Shown: positions 8,601 through 14,798, numbered from the stretch's first letter. The stretch: 15,129 nucleotides of DNA from Pseudomonadota bacterium (GCA_023423415.1 JAFAFP010000193.1:1-15129); one strand, 5' to 3'. Program-made: numbers and translations. Notes: generated by a model not told the origin, from the letters alone.

Positions 8601-11600
8601 ACGAAACCCAATCGTTGCCACCGGTGGAACGGACAGAGCTCGGCTTTGCGACGCCGGACCATGGGGCACGGGCGCTATTGGATGAAGGAGCGGAGCGGCT
8701 TAGCGAATTGCAAAAATCGCTTCCCAGCGAAGTGATGGAGCACGCTCACAAATACCGTTTCAACGCCGCAGCGATGATTGATGCAGTGGCGGCAGAATGG
8801 GCAACAGCAAGCGAGAAGGCGCTTCGTCCACTGCTAGATCAGCACAAGAGCACACTCGATGCTGTCCGCTCTTTGCGTCGCGATGTCGATAACCTCGCTG
8901 CTGGCCTGGACAAGTCGGCGCTGGCCGATCAACTCGCCAAAGCGGCACAAGAGCCTCGACCCGCCGACCCGGCTATGATGGTGTATCACGGCACATCGGA
9001 GCGTTTTGAGAAGTACAGCGGAGAGATCGCAAGAAGCCGCAGCGAAGCTGCCAGCGACATCGGCGTCGATACCGTGTTTGTCACGCCTGACAAAGAATTC
9101 GCGTCACGCTACGGCACGCCGATGCCTCTAGAGCTCAAGAGCGGGTTCTACTTCGACATCGAAAACATGAGCGATCTGGCGCGCCTAGCTCCCTTCATCA
9201 ATTCTAAACCCGATGCAGCAGACTTCTGGCAGGCGGTTGAAACCGGTGCTCAGACCTGGGGTCTTCTCGAAAGCCGGGGAATCGTTTCTGAGCTGAAGCG
9301 ACTTGGATACGACGGCGTTCGGATGACGGAGGAGTTCCGGAACGCGCAAGATCGCCCGCGTATGGCGGGGACGCTGGCGGTGTTCTCGCAAGGCAAGGTT
9401 GTGCATCGGGGAACAGGCCAACCGATGTTTGCCTTGGGCGCTGGCGAAGGCCCTCCCGGAAACTTCCGGCAATCCGGCGGCTTTGACGATCTCATGCGTG
9501 TTTCAGCACAAGATGCCGAAACCGGCCAATCCATGCGCCGTGATCTCGATGCACTCGGGTACTACTCGCAAGCCCTTGAAGCTGCAAAATCCTGGAACCA
9601 GAAGAAAGGCACGCCAGAGCAAGCCCTGATGTGGCTTAAGAAGTCAGGCGTGAAAGATGCGGAGATCGAAGCGACGGGGCTCAAAGCATTCCTCGACGGC
9701 AAGAAGTCCGTCACGCAAGAGGAAGTCGTCGGGCATCTGGAAGCGAGCCGGGTTGGGCTGAGCGAGGTCAATAGGCCCAATGAAGCCGCCGATGCCGAAA
9801 CTCTCGCGATGCAACGCGAGATGCGCGAATTGGGCGAGCGCATCAACGAACTCAACAGGCAGACAAGAAACCTCGCCGACGATAGCGACGAAGCGGCCAG
9901 CATTGTTGAGGAATTGGCCGAACTCAGGGGTAGGATGGAGGAGTTGCACGATCACGACCCCTATGCCGGGGCTCCGTCGTGGCGCGACTACTCCCTCGAC
10001 CCCTCCAACCCGACATATCGAGAGACAGTGCTGCATCTGCCGGAGCGCGGCGAAGGCTTTGAAGCGCTAGACACCGAACTGAACCGACTCGTCAACGAGC
10101 GAGACGACATCGAAGCTGGCATCGGCGACATCTCGAATGCATCGCCTGAGCAGCTTGCCGCCTATGATGACGTGGCCGCCCGCATTCAACAGCGTCGCGA
10201 AGCATTGCGCCAGAACAAGCAAGAGACTTTCCGTTCCGGCCACTTCTCCGAGCCCAACATCATCGGCCACATGATGACGTCTATGACGACGCATCGCGGA
10301 CGCCCGGTCTACACGATCGACCAGATCCAGTCGGACTGGGGGCAGAAGCTGCGTGATGATGGCGCAAAGGACGATGCTAAGATTGCCGATCTCAAGCGCC
10401 GCTATGCTGACGCTGAAGCAAAGCGGCAGATGGTTCGCGATCGCCCATCAGACGACCCTGAGCGCCAGAAGGCTTTTGAAGATGCCAACTTGCTTCGGGC
10501 CGAGCTCTCGACTGCAGAGGCATCTGCGCCCGGCAACCCCCTCGTCAACACCACAGACCAGTGGGTGAACACGACGCTGCGTCGCGCGATCCGGCAGGCA
10601 GCGGAGGCAGATGCGGAGTACATCGCGATCCCGAGTGGAGACACTGTGCTCTCGTACAATCCGGGTGACACTGCGGGGATGCGCGGCTTTTACGGCAGCG
10701 GCGAGCGCGCGGTTAGCGCTGAGGCGGTCGATGCTGCGAAGGCGTGGTTGCGTGATAAAACGGGCAAAGACCCTGACGACGAGTGGGGGTTTAGCAACGG
10801 CAGTGACTACGTGCATATCGCGACAAAGGAGTTCGGCTTCGTCGCTCCGACGATGGAAGCTAAGCCCATTCAAGGCATCGTTCCGAAGAACCTGCGCAAC
10901 CTTCTCCAGAAGATCGACAAGGCGAGCCCCGGTCCGGAGCGCATCGACACCCTCGACAGTCCGTCGGGTAAGACAGAACTCGGGCGCGGTTTCTCACTGT
11001 TTCCACTGTCGGAAACCGTAAAGCGTGCTGTGCTGTCGGAAGGCCAGCCCATGTTTGCAGCCCGTGCTGGTGATGACGCCTCGCGCGGCCCCTCCGTCTC
11101 GCCCGATGTCTGGAACATGGCACGCCAGATCGGCGGCGCTCTTGGTGTCGAGGTTCCTGAAGTCGCAGCGAAATCCTTCGACGATCAGATCGAAGCGCTG
11201 GAGAAATTCCTGCGTAAGGTCGAAGCCGCATCTCAAAAAGCCGGACGCTCAGCATCCGACGACATGCAGTCAATCCTGGCGCAGATCGATGACGTGAAGC
11301 GCTTTGCTGATGCAGACCGGCAGGAACTGGAAGGCATTGCGAACGAAACCATTTCGACGATAACCGGAGCCCCGGCAGGCCGGATGATCAATCCCTTCGA
11401 CAGCATTTTCCTCGAAGGTAAGTCAGGACCATTGCAGGCCCGCACGTTGAAGGTCCCAGATCTGTTCGTCTCCGATAAGGGGCACGCGTTCGCAGACTTC
11501 CTTGATGACGACATTGAACGGATCTCAGCATCCTACGTGCGATCCATGTCACCTGACGTGGCGATTGCTCGAGAGTTCGGCGACATCAACCTGAAGGAAA

Positions 11601-12994
11601 CGCTGCGTCAGATCCAAGAGGACGCCGATAACCGGACGGCTGATGTGCCAGACGGCCCACAATCGAAGTCTATCCAGGACGAAGCGCGGCGCGCGCAGAA
11701 CGATCTCATTGCGATCACGAAGCGCCTGCGGGGAACCTACAACGTCGGCCAAGACCCGAGTGACTGGGGCCCCTGGACAGCGCGGCGCGTCAAGGAATTG
11801 AACGTCCTCAGATTGATGGGATCTGTGCTCGCAGCATCCATTTCCGACCCGATGAAGCTGCTGATGGTGCACGGCTTCCGCAACAACTTCGATCTGTTCT
11901 CAACCTTCCTGACCAACATCAAGGGCGCCCGTCTTTCGATGAACCAAGCCAAGGAGATGAGTGCCGGTCTGGAACTCGTCATGTCACGAGCCGGTCAGTT
12001 GTGGGATGCGTTCGACGACTTCGGCGGGCATTCGAAGTTCGATCGTGCGATGGACGGTGCCGTGCGCAAGTTCGGCCGTCTGACCATGATGGACCAGTGG
12101 AACTCGACGCTGAAGCAGTTGTCGGGATCGATGACGGCAAGCAGGGTGTTGAGAGCCTCAGTTGATCTGGCGAATGGCCGGATTTCCAAGGCGAACAGCA
12201 CCCGGCTTGCGAAGTCTGGCATCTCACCTGAGATGGCTCAGGAGATCGCCGCCCAGTATCAAAAGCACGGCGGCATGCACGGCAGGCTGTGGCTGGCGAA
12301 CGCCGGCGAATGGGACAAGACCGATATGGCGCAGCGGGCCGCCAACGCTCTGCGCGCGGCGGTTCGGAAGGAAGCGGACATCACCATCGTCACGCCGGGC
12401 CAGGAGCGCCCGCTGTGGACCTCTGGAACGTATGGCAGCGTGTTGGCGCAGTTCCGCACCTTCCAACTCGTGACGGTCCAGCGCACGCTGATCCCGGCCA
12501 TGCAGGAATCCAACGCCGCGGTGTTCGCCGGTATCGCCGGGATGATCGCGCTCGGCATGCTGTCCGAACGATTGAAAATGTTGGTCCATGGCAAGGAAGA
12601 CAAAGGCCCGCCGAAGGACATGGGCGAATGGCTCTATGCTGGGTTGGCGAATGGTGGCGTGTTGGGCTGGATCACCGACGTGGATCAGACGATGCACAAG
12701 GCAACGCGCGGGAATATCTCCGCCGCGCGCTTGTTGTTCGGGTCAGATCGCCCGATCAGCCGCTTCGCTTCCCAGAACGTGACGGGATCAATGCTCGGAC
12801 CAACCTTCGGCGCCGGACAGGATCTCGTTACGGCGTTCGGCGGGGCAACGACCGGCGACATTTCCCAGGGCGATGTTCGGGCAATGCGCCGGCTGCTGCC
12901 GTACCAGAACCTGTTTTGGATCAGCCGTGCACTGCGGGCAGGTGAGGAGCAGATGATGTCAGGTCTGGGCGTTCCACAGACGCGGCGGAATTAG
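5615..12994 (+). CDS. Giant gp16-like internal virion protein carrying polyvalent-protein modules
   Basis: A 2459-aa protein; ATG 5615 overlaps the previous TGA by one base and AGGA lies 6 bases upstream. N-terminal part (1 to about 545): hydrophobic stretches at about 138-167 and 207-228, then DFLAGYVMRRYDV (454-466), an ejection-protein backbone motif. Residues about 555-1816 hold four modules, described separately: partial ART-like, HEAVH zincin, ART-like, and an IQSDW-core domain. Backbone resumes around 1920-1950 (GRMINPF, LKVPDLF) and continues with RLRGTYNV (2037 on), LRLMGSVLAASISDP and a hydrophobic segment near 2298-2316. T7 gp16 has 1318 aa; without the modules this protein would be about 1200 aa. 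No transglycosylase ES/GLMQ motifs are seen. Expected fate: ejected first into the host, forming the inner-membrane end of the DNA channel and delivering the modules to the cytoplasm. The last codons lie within a terminator-like hairpin. Confidence 0.78.
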   Translation: MPLISEEDYAAQQSPLGMRPVGHPQGLTVTRHEWSPPISEGGTPQSDAMGYKETPTSGEMWRSAFEQENDVYAVARRMIEPSDYGPADPEHNPLDVIKGTPAEEYRDRFLTSRNRAETEAIKSRIDRELDNRRILDASGWAGIGSQMAAGLLSPTVLLPFGTVARGFQVGPAMAKTMMRTGAWAAGGIGLQELALHSAQETRTLNESLLAVGGGFVLGSLLGAGASAFKSHQLAKASRQIDADLATIRQLKADAPTPRFDPEGIPFGRPATAGDVGAAASRTVQENRLAGAFGLEKAFRRFNPLSRMIGSENRAARDAATRMAEMPMMLEQNKSGIPTGPEGGSVESRIKIDGDTALYRMQETMHRAFSEHRFQEPNAWFSRSRAWIEGNGPGKLGYADFKKEVTKALRSETADGGIQHPIPEVKEAAEAIRKDVFNYFKDEAIKLGLFPKDVDFLAGYVMRRYDVPKILTEHTRFRDILVDWLQKGQAKAQRELANLESQLRAKQGEAAASAPEISKLKSAIEDLKARWAVDPEQANAYAEAWRTVQKGEPPVAPGHVRVWHGGIAQDGKRWISTDRAYAEGYRDNGAAGKSLWYLDLPEGDKRINNPDWPDQGVKQGFTFNFELPEAEAHLMRRMDVDSQIRADLEASGALGTQSERNAHKLITAWLRDQSALERGVRADLAEDRARLADLDEQLSRATSDEERKLIQDEIDKINSQIGDVQAALNGLTERRPALPRGYKDAIGRRVASGETYRVPDNLVDEQIAAASRYTGALPSRTRIGALSRIEPSTEAESVAAIFRLADGTEFSQDILFRELANARALYLRSIDAVVFPGLARGQTEFKVSGGGHVGEGHIAGGVYHEAVHARWSGLDPVIRDRLVAHADVLGVLDMQLGTFLRAINDPTWKGAGANDTLREAYSTRYRGATDLQDRLNQEAVAHLQELAYVRFFTDEELSPVLDDLAMLRGEGAEVAPRVTAETTASASDGAMSAMRADETQSLPPVERTELGFATPDHGARALLDEGAERLSELQKSLPSEVMEHAHKYRFNAAAMIDAVAAEWATASEKALRPLLDQHKSTLDAVRSLRRDVDNLAAGLDKSALADQLAKAAQEPRPADPAMMVYHGTSERFEKYSGEIARSRSEAASDIGVDTVFVTPDKEFASRYGTPMPLELKSGFYFDIENMSDLARLAPFINSKPDAADFWQAVETGAQTWGLLESRGIVSELKRLGYDGVRMTEEFRNAQDRPRMAGTLAVFSQGKVVHRGTGQPMFALGAGEGPPGNFRQSGGFDDLMRVSAQDAETGQSMRRDLDALGYYSQALEAAKSWNQKKGTPEQALMWLKKSGVKDAEIEATGLKAFLDGKKSVTQEEVVGHLEASRVGLSEVNRPNEAADAETLAMQREMRELGERINELNRQTRNLADDSDEAASIVEELAELRGRMEELHDHDPYAGAPSWRDYSLDPSNPTYRETVLHLPERGEGFEALDTELNRLVNERDDIEAGIGDISNASPEQLAAYDDVAARIQQRREALRQNKQETFRSGHFSEPNIIGHMMTSMTTHRGRPVYTIDQIQSDWGQKLRDDGAKDDAKIADLKRRYADAEAKRQMVRDRPSDDPERQKAFEDANLLRAELSTAEASAPGNPLVNTTDQWVNTTLRRAIRQAAEADAEYIAIPSGDTVLSYNPGDTAGMRGFYGSGERAVSAEAVDAAKAWLRDKTGKDPDDEWGFSNGSDYVHIATKEFGFVAPTMEAKPIQGIVPKNLRNLLQKIDKASPGPERIDTLDSPSGKTELGRGFSLFPLSETVKRAVLSEGQPMFAARAGDDASRGPSVSPDVWNMARQIGGALGVEVPEVAAKSFDDQIEALEKFLRKVEAASQKAGRSASDDMQSILAQIDDVKRFADADRQELEGIANETISTITGAPAGRMINPFDSIFLEGKSGPLQARTLKVPDLFVSDKGHAFADFLDDDIERISASYVRSMSPDVAIAREFGDINLKETLRQIQEDADNRTADVPDGPQSKSIQDEARRAQNDLIAITKRLRGTYNVGQDPSDWGPWTARRVKELNVLRLMGSVLAASISDPMKLLMVHGFRNNFDLFSTFLTNIKGARLSMNQAKEMSAGLELVMSRAGQLWDAFDDFGGHSKFDRAMDGAVRKFGRLTMMDQWNSTLKQLSGSMTASRVLRASVDLANGRISKANSTRLAKSGISPEMAQEIAAQYQKHGGMHGRLWLANAGEWDKTDMAQRAANALRAAVRKEADITIVTPGQERPLWTSGTYGSVLAQFRTFQLVTVQRTLIPAMQESNAAVFAGIAGMIALGMLSERLKMLVHGKEDKGPPKDMGEWLYAGLANGGVLGWITDVDQTMHKATRGNISAARLLFGSDRPISRFASQNVTGSMLGPTFGAGQDLVTAFGGATTGDISQGDVRAMRRLLPYQNLFWISRALRAGEEQMMSGLGVPQTRRN
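7280..7534 (+). other. ART-like segment 1 of the giant virion protein (partial)
   Basis: Residues about 556-640. HVRVWHGG (H563) followed by RWISTDRAYAEGY and a short strand WYLDLP matches the first half of an ADP-ribosyltransferase-like fold, in which a Y/W-H-G strand is followed by an S/T-rich strand and a helix starting A..Y. The second half (the usual YDG strand and closing strand) is not recognisable, so the domain is truncated or highly diverged. It may instead be a toxin-related fold of another kind. A long charged coiled-coil-like stretch (about residues 490-530) precedes it and another follows (about 690-735). Confidence 0.4.
8147..8464 (+). other. Zincin-like metallopeptidase module of the giant virion protein
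   Basis: Residues about 845-950. The sequence GGVYHEAVHARW holds an HExxH zinc motif (H863, E864, H867). About 70 residues downstream NQEAVAHLQELAY offers E937 as a plausible third zinc ligand on a helix. A strand and turn (KVSGGGHVGEGHIAG) precede the motif. This layout agrees with the zincin-like metallopeptidase domains known in phage and plasmid polyvalent proteins. The natural substrate cannot be read from the sequence; processing of the virion protein itself or cleavage of a host protein are both possible. Confidence 0.6.
8966..9439 (+). other. ART-like module 2 of the giant virion protein
   Basis: Residues about 1118-1275. MMVYHGTSERFEKYS (H1125) opens the domain, then VFVTPDKEFASRYG (Y1166) and, after a helical stretch, LKRLGYDGVRM (Y1232-G1234). 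It closes with TLAVFSQGKVV and the tail GQPMFA (1268-1273). The order VYHGT / F-T-x-D..A..Y / GYDG / hydrophobic strand is that of ART-type domains in phage polyvalent proteins. At the closing strand, where many family members have a catalytic Glu (EYVVF-type), this protein seems to have Thr (T1253), so activity is uncertain. Confidence 0.6.
9554..11062 (+). other. IQSDW-core polyvalent domain of the giant virion protein
   Basis: Residues about 1314-1816. It starts with GYYSQALEAA, then KGTPEQALMWLKKSGVKDAE, TGLKAFL and SVTQEEVVGHLEA. It continues with YRETVLHLP (1468 on) and GHFSEPNIIGHMM, and the core VYTIDQIQSDWGQ (W1575). Further on come QWVNTTLRRAIRQAAEADA and a VPKNLRNLLQK motif, closing with GQPMFA (1810-1815). 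I recall this string of motifs from large proteins of many phages, where the core reads EIQSDWHQ. Its biochemical activity is not known to me. A charged insert lies between core and the VNTT helix (about 1585-1630). Confidence 0.6.
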
Positions 12995-13005
12995 GCGCCG
13001 CTTTT
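12982..13005 (+). terminator. Putative intrinsic terminator over the gp16-like stop codon
   Basis: GCGGCG (12982-12987) pairs perfectly with CGCCGC (12996-13001) around an 8-base loop, followed directly by TTTT (13002-13005). The 6-bp all-GC stem plus a short U tract suits termination of the virion transcript. The hairpin contains the last codons of both the gp16-like gene and the opposing 73-aa gene. The U tract is only four bases and exists only for + strand transcription, so efficiency is uncertain. Confidence 0.45.
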
Positions 13006-13212
13006 ACAGAGTTGTTTCCACTTGTTAATTCGGTCGGGACCAATCCAGTCCTGCAGTTCGGCGGTGTTGTCGATAGCCGCTGCTGTAATCACGTGCCCTA
13101 GAGCTTCGACGGCTTGATCTTTCGAGACCTCACCGTTGGCGACGGCGTCAAGAACGCCCTCAAGTAAAGCATCGAGTTTGGTGTGGTCGCCTTGGGTGAT
13201 CTGAATTGACAT
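12991..13212 (-). CDS. Small minus-strand protein of unknown function (73 aa)
   Basis: A 73-aa acidic, helical protein starting MSIQITQGDHTKLDALLEG and ending near DWIGPDRINKWKQL. Reality of the gene is supported by AGGAG (13219-13223 on the + strand as CTCCT) exactly 6 bases before the ATG, a natural amino-acid make-up and its place opposite an otherwise coding-free stretch. No signal peptide, membrane segment or known motif is seen. The wording 'VLDAVANGEVSKDQAVEALGHVITAAA' (split: VLDAVANGEVSKDQ, AVEALGHVITAAA) recalls short hypothetical proteins common in Rhizobiales genomes; I know no function for them. It is the only gene on this strand, converges on the gp16-like gene with a 4-base overlap (TTAG holds both stops), and would be transcribed independently of the late genes, as phage 'moron' or lysogeny-related genes often are. 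Confidence 0.72.
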   Translation of the reverse strand: MSIQITQGDHTKLDALLEGVLDAVANGEVSKDQAVEALGHVITAAAIDNTAELQDWIGPDRINKWKQLCKSGA

Positions 13213-13243
13213 TGCCTACTCCTGTACTTGCTGTGGCAGCGCA

Positions 13244-13272
13244 GAGATAGGCACGCAGATATGACGTTTCAA
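13244..13272 (-). promoter_or_regulatory. Weak candidate promoter for the 73-aa minus-strand gene
   Basis: Read on the minus strand, TTGAAA (+ strand 13267-13272) is separated by 17 bases from TATCTC (13244-13249). The -35 matches the sigma-70 consensus at 5 of 6 positions, the -10 at only 3 of 6. The predicted transcript would start about 25 bases before the ATG. Placement is right but the -10 is poor. Confidence 0.25.
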
Positions 13273-13279
13273 CTAGGCC

Positions 13280-13303
13280 TTGACCTTCGACATGACAGGT
13301 CAA
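13280..13303. repeat. Inverted repeat, possible operator, in the divergent intergenic region
   Basis: TTGACCT (13280-13286) and AGGTCAA (13297-13303) are perfect 7-bp inverted arms with a 10-base spacer, so the half-site centres are 17 bases apart. It lies in the 148-bp region (13213-13360) between the divergent 73-aa gene and the lysis-side unit. The spacing would suit a dimeric regulator, but no regulator is encoded nearby. The rest of this region holds no ORF and no convincing promoter for the + strand unit. Confidence 0.45.
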
Positions 13304-13360
13304 TTCGACTAACAGAATCAATCAGCGAATCAGTACTGCGTCCGCTGTCAATAGGAGCGG

Positions 13361-13855
13361 ATGATGGGGTGTATCCCGACCAAAACAAGCGTTGAACTTC
13401 GAGGGCCGGAAGGCTCAATCGGCAGCATTCCTGCGGCTTCTGAGGCCTCAGCGGGCGTCATGACCGCAGAGCACGTGAAGATGCTGCAGGCGATCTACAC
13501 CTGGCACCAGACTGAGAAATCAAGCGGCGTTGTGGAGATCATCACGCCAGCGCGCGTAGCGCCGGAAACCACGGCACAGGTCGCTGCCGTGCGCGCCGGC
13601 ATTGCCCAGATCAGCAACCGGGTTGCGCAGCTTGAGACGGCGTTGTCGTCGGCCGACCGTGTGGAGCACCTAGCGCTACCGGCACCGGATATCGCGGGCC
13701 GCATAGACCAAGCCGAGGATCAAATCCGAACGCTGGCGACGGCACTGCATGAAATCGTCGCCTTGGTTGATGACGCCAACCAGCGGCTTGCATTCATCGA
13801 AGGGCATGCACTCGCGAGTGTCCATGTCGAGACAAAGCAAGGAGAGGCGGCATGA
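13361..13855 (+). CDS. Coiled-coil protein of unknown function at the head of the lysis unit
   Basis: 164 aa from ATG 13361, or 163 from ATG 13364. AGGAG at 13353-13357 is 3 bases from the first ATG and 6 from the second, so the second is better placed. The N-terminal 60 residues are Gly/Ser/Pro-containing and probably loose (GPEGSIGSIPAASEASAG). From about residue 75 heptad-like helices follow (AQISNRVAQLETAL; IDQAEDQIRTLATALHEIV; DDANQRLAFIEGH), suggesting an oligomeric coiled coil. There is no membrane segment, so it is not a holin, and no signal peptide. It starts the + strand unit that continues into the lysis genes; its stop overlaps the next small ORF by ATGA. Function unknown. Confidence 0.75.
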   Translation: MMGCIPTKTSVELRGPEGSIGSIPAASEASAGVMTAEHVKMLQAIYTWHQTEKSSGVVEIITPARVAPETTAQVAAVRAGIAQISNRVAQLETALSSADRVEHLALPAPDIAGRIDQAEDQIRTLATALHEIVALVDDANQRLAFIEGHALASVHVETKQGEAA

Positions 13856-13899
13856 CAGGTGTTCACAACCGTGACGCTGACACGCTGGTGGCGCCATGA
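13852..13899 (+). CDS. 15-codon ORF bridging the coiled-coil gene and the endolysin
   Basis: The ORF encodes MTGVHNRDADTLVAP. It has a good ribosome binding site, AAGGAG (13839-13844), 7 bases before its ATG. Its ATG overlaps the stop of the gene before (ATGA at 13852-13855), and its own stop overlaps the endolysin ATG (ATGA at 13896-13899). The endolysin start itself has only a poor Shine-Dalgarno match (GGTGG-like), so ribosomes may reach it by reading this ORF and restarting. A control or coupling role is inferred; the peptide may have no function of its own. Confidence 0.4.
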   Translation: MTGVHNRDADTLVAP

Positions 13900-14798
13900 T
13901 CACCGCCGACGACATCAAGAATTTCGCGCCGAAGGCCCGGAAGGAATACGCCGACGCCTTGCTCAACGGTCTCGAGCACCTCGAGGCTGCCGGCATCCTG
14001 GACAACGAGCTGCGCACATCGCACTTCCTGGCCCAGTGCGCAGCCGAAACAGGCGGCTTCACCGTCATCCGGGAAAGCCTCACCTACACCACGGCAAAGC
14101 GGCTGCGGGAAGTCTGGCCGGCGCGATTCCGCTCGAAGTCCAACGCCGAGCTGGCGCACCTGCTGCGCAATCCGGTCGCCCTCGGTGACGCGGTGTATCG
14201 CGGCCGCATGGGCAACACAGCGTCGGGGGATGGCTACAACTACCGGGGTGGCGGATTTCTTCAGACCACCGGCAAGTACGCTGTCGAGAAGTATTGCAAG
14301 ACACTCGGCATCACGCCTCGATCGGACATCCTCGATGACATCCCGACCACTCTGCGGTTCGCGTGTCTGGAATGGGTTGAGAGCGGCTGCAATCAATGGG
14401 CTGACGAGAACAGCCTGATCAAGGTGTCTCGAGCAATCAACGTCGGCTCTGCGACGTCCAACGTCGCCCCGGTGGGCATGAAGAACCGGGAGCAGTGGTT
14501 TGCTAAGGCCTGGGCGATCTGGGGCGTTAAGGGCAAGCCTGACCTCGAGAAGACGCCAATGGCCGAAAGCACCAAGGTCTCTATTGCGACGGTCGGAGCC
14601 ACTGGCGGCGCAGCATTGCTGTCCGGGCCGCCGGCGGCGGTGACGGAAACCGTGTCTCAAGTCTCAGCATGGCAATCCATTGTGTCGTCCGGTCAGACGC
14701 TGGCGATGTGGGGCTGGGAGAACATCTGGGTCGTGGGGGCGGTCGGCGGCACCGTTGCTGGTCTCACTTATTGGAACAAGCGGAGGACGGCGGAATGA
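13896..14798 (+). CDS. Endolysin, GH19 chitinase-like lysozyme with C-terminal membrane segments
   Basis: 300 aa. Residues 1-215 are a glycoside hydrolase family 19-like domain that would cut peptidoglycan glycan strands. Visible motifs are HFLAQCAAETGGF (E51, likely general acid), ESLTYTTAKRL (E60), and GNTASGDGYNYRGGGFLQTTG (106-126), the substrate-cleft loop usual in phage lysins of this family. The family's phage members are commonly about 180-220 aa. This one has some 80 more residues with two hydrophobic stretches (about 228-249 and 276-293) and a basic end (NKRRTAE). There is no N-terminal signal peptide or SAR anchor. A membrane-anchored endolysin, an endolysin-holin fusion, or an internally started holin (ATG 14559) are possible readings. 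ATG 13896 overlaps the stop of the 15-codon ORF, and the gene's stop overlaps the next gene. Confidence 0.85.
   Translation: MITADDIKNFAPKARKEYADALLNGLEHLEAAGILDNELRTSHFLAQCAAETGGFTVIRESLTYTTAKRLREVWPARFRSKSNAELAHLLRNPVALGDAVYRGRMGNTASGDGYNYRGGGFLQTTGKYAVEKYCKTLGITPRSDILDDIPTTLRFACLEWVESGCNQWADENSLIKVSRAINVGSATSNVAPVGMKNREQWFAKAWAIWGVKGKPDLEKTPMAESTKVSIATVGATGGAALLSGPPAAVTETVSQVSAWQSIVSSGQTLAMWGWENIWVVGAVGGTVAGLTYWNKRRTAE

Noticed and set aside
12289..12945. 218-codon + strand ORF overlapping the 3' end of the giant gene
   Set aside because: Extremely Arg/Gly-rich frame-shifted reading of the backbone, with no support for a frameshift; the main frame continues normally.
5615..12994. Lytic transglycosylase domain in the gp16-like protein, as in T7
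   Set aside because: No ES-x-x-R or GLMQ-type motifs are visible; other wall-cutting activity is considered only for the gp15-like insert.
13361..13375. Lipobox-like Cys (MMGC) at the start of the coiled-coil protein
   Set aside because: There is no basic n-region or hydrophobic core before the cysteine, so it is not a lipoprotein signal.
13863..14660. 265-codon minus-strand ORF opposite the endolysin
   Set aside because: Its sequence is an Arg/Ala/Cys-rich shadow, while the + strand carries unmistakable GH19 motifs.
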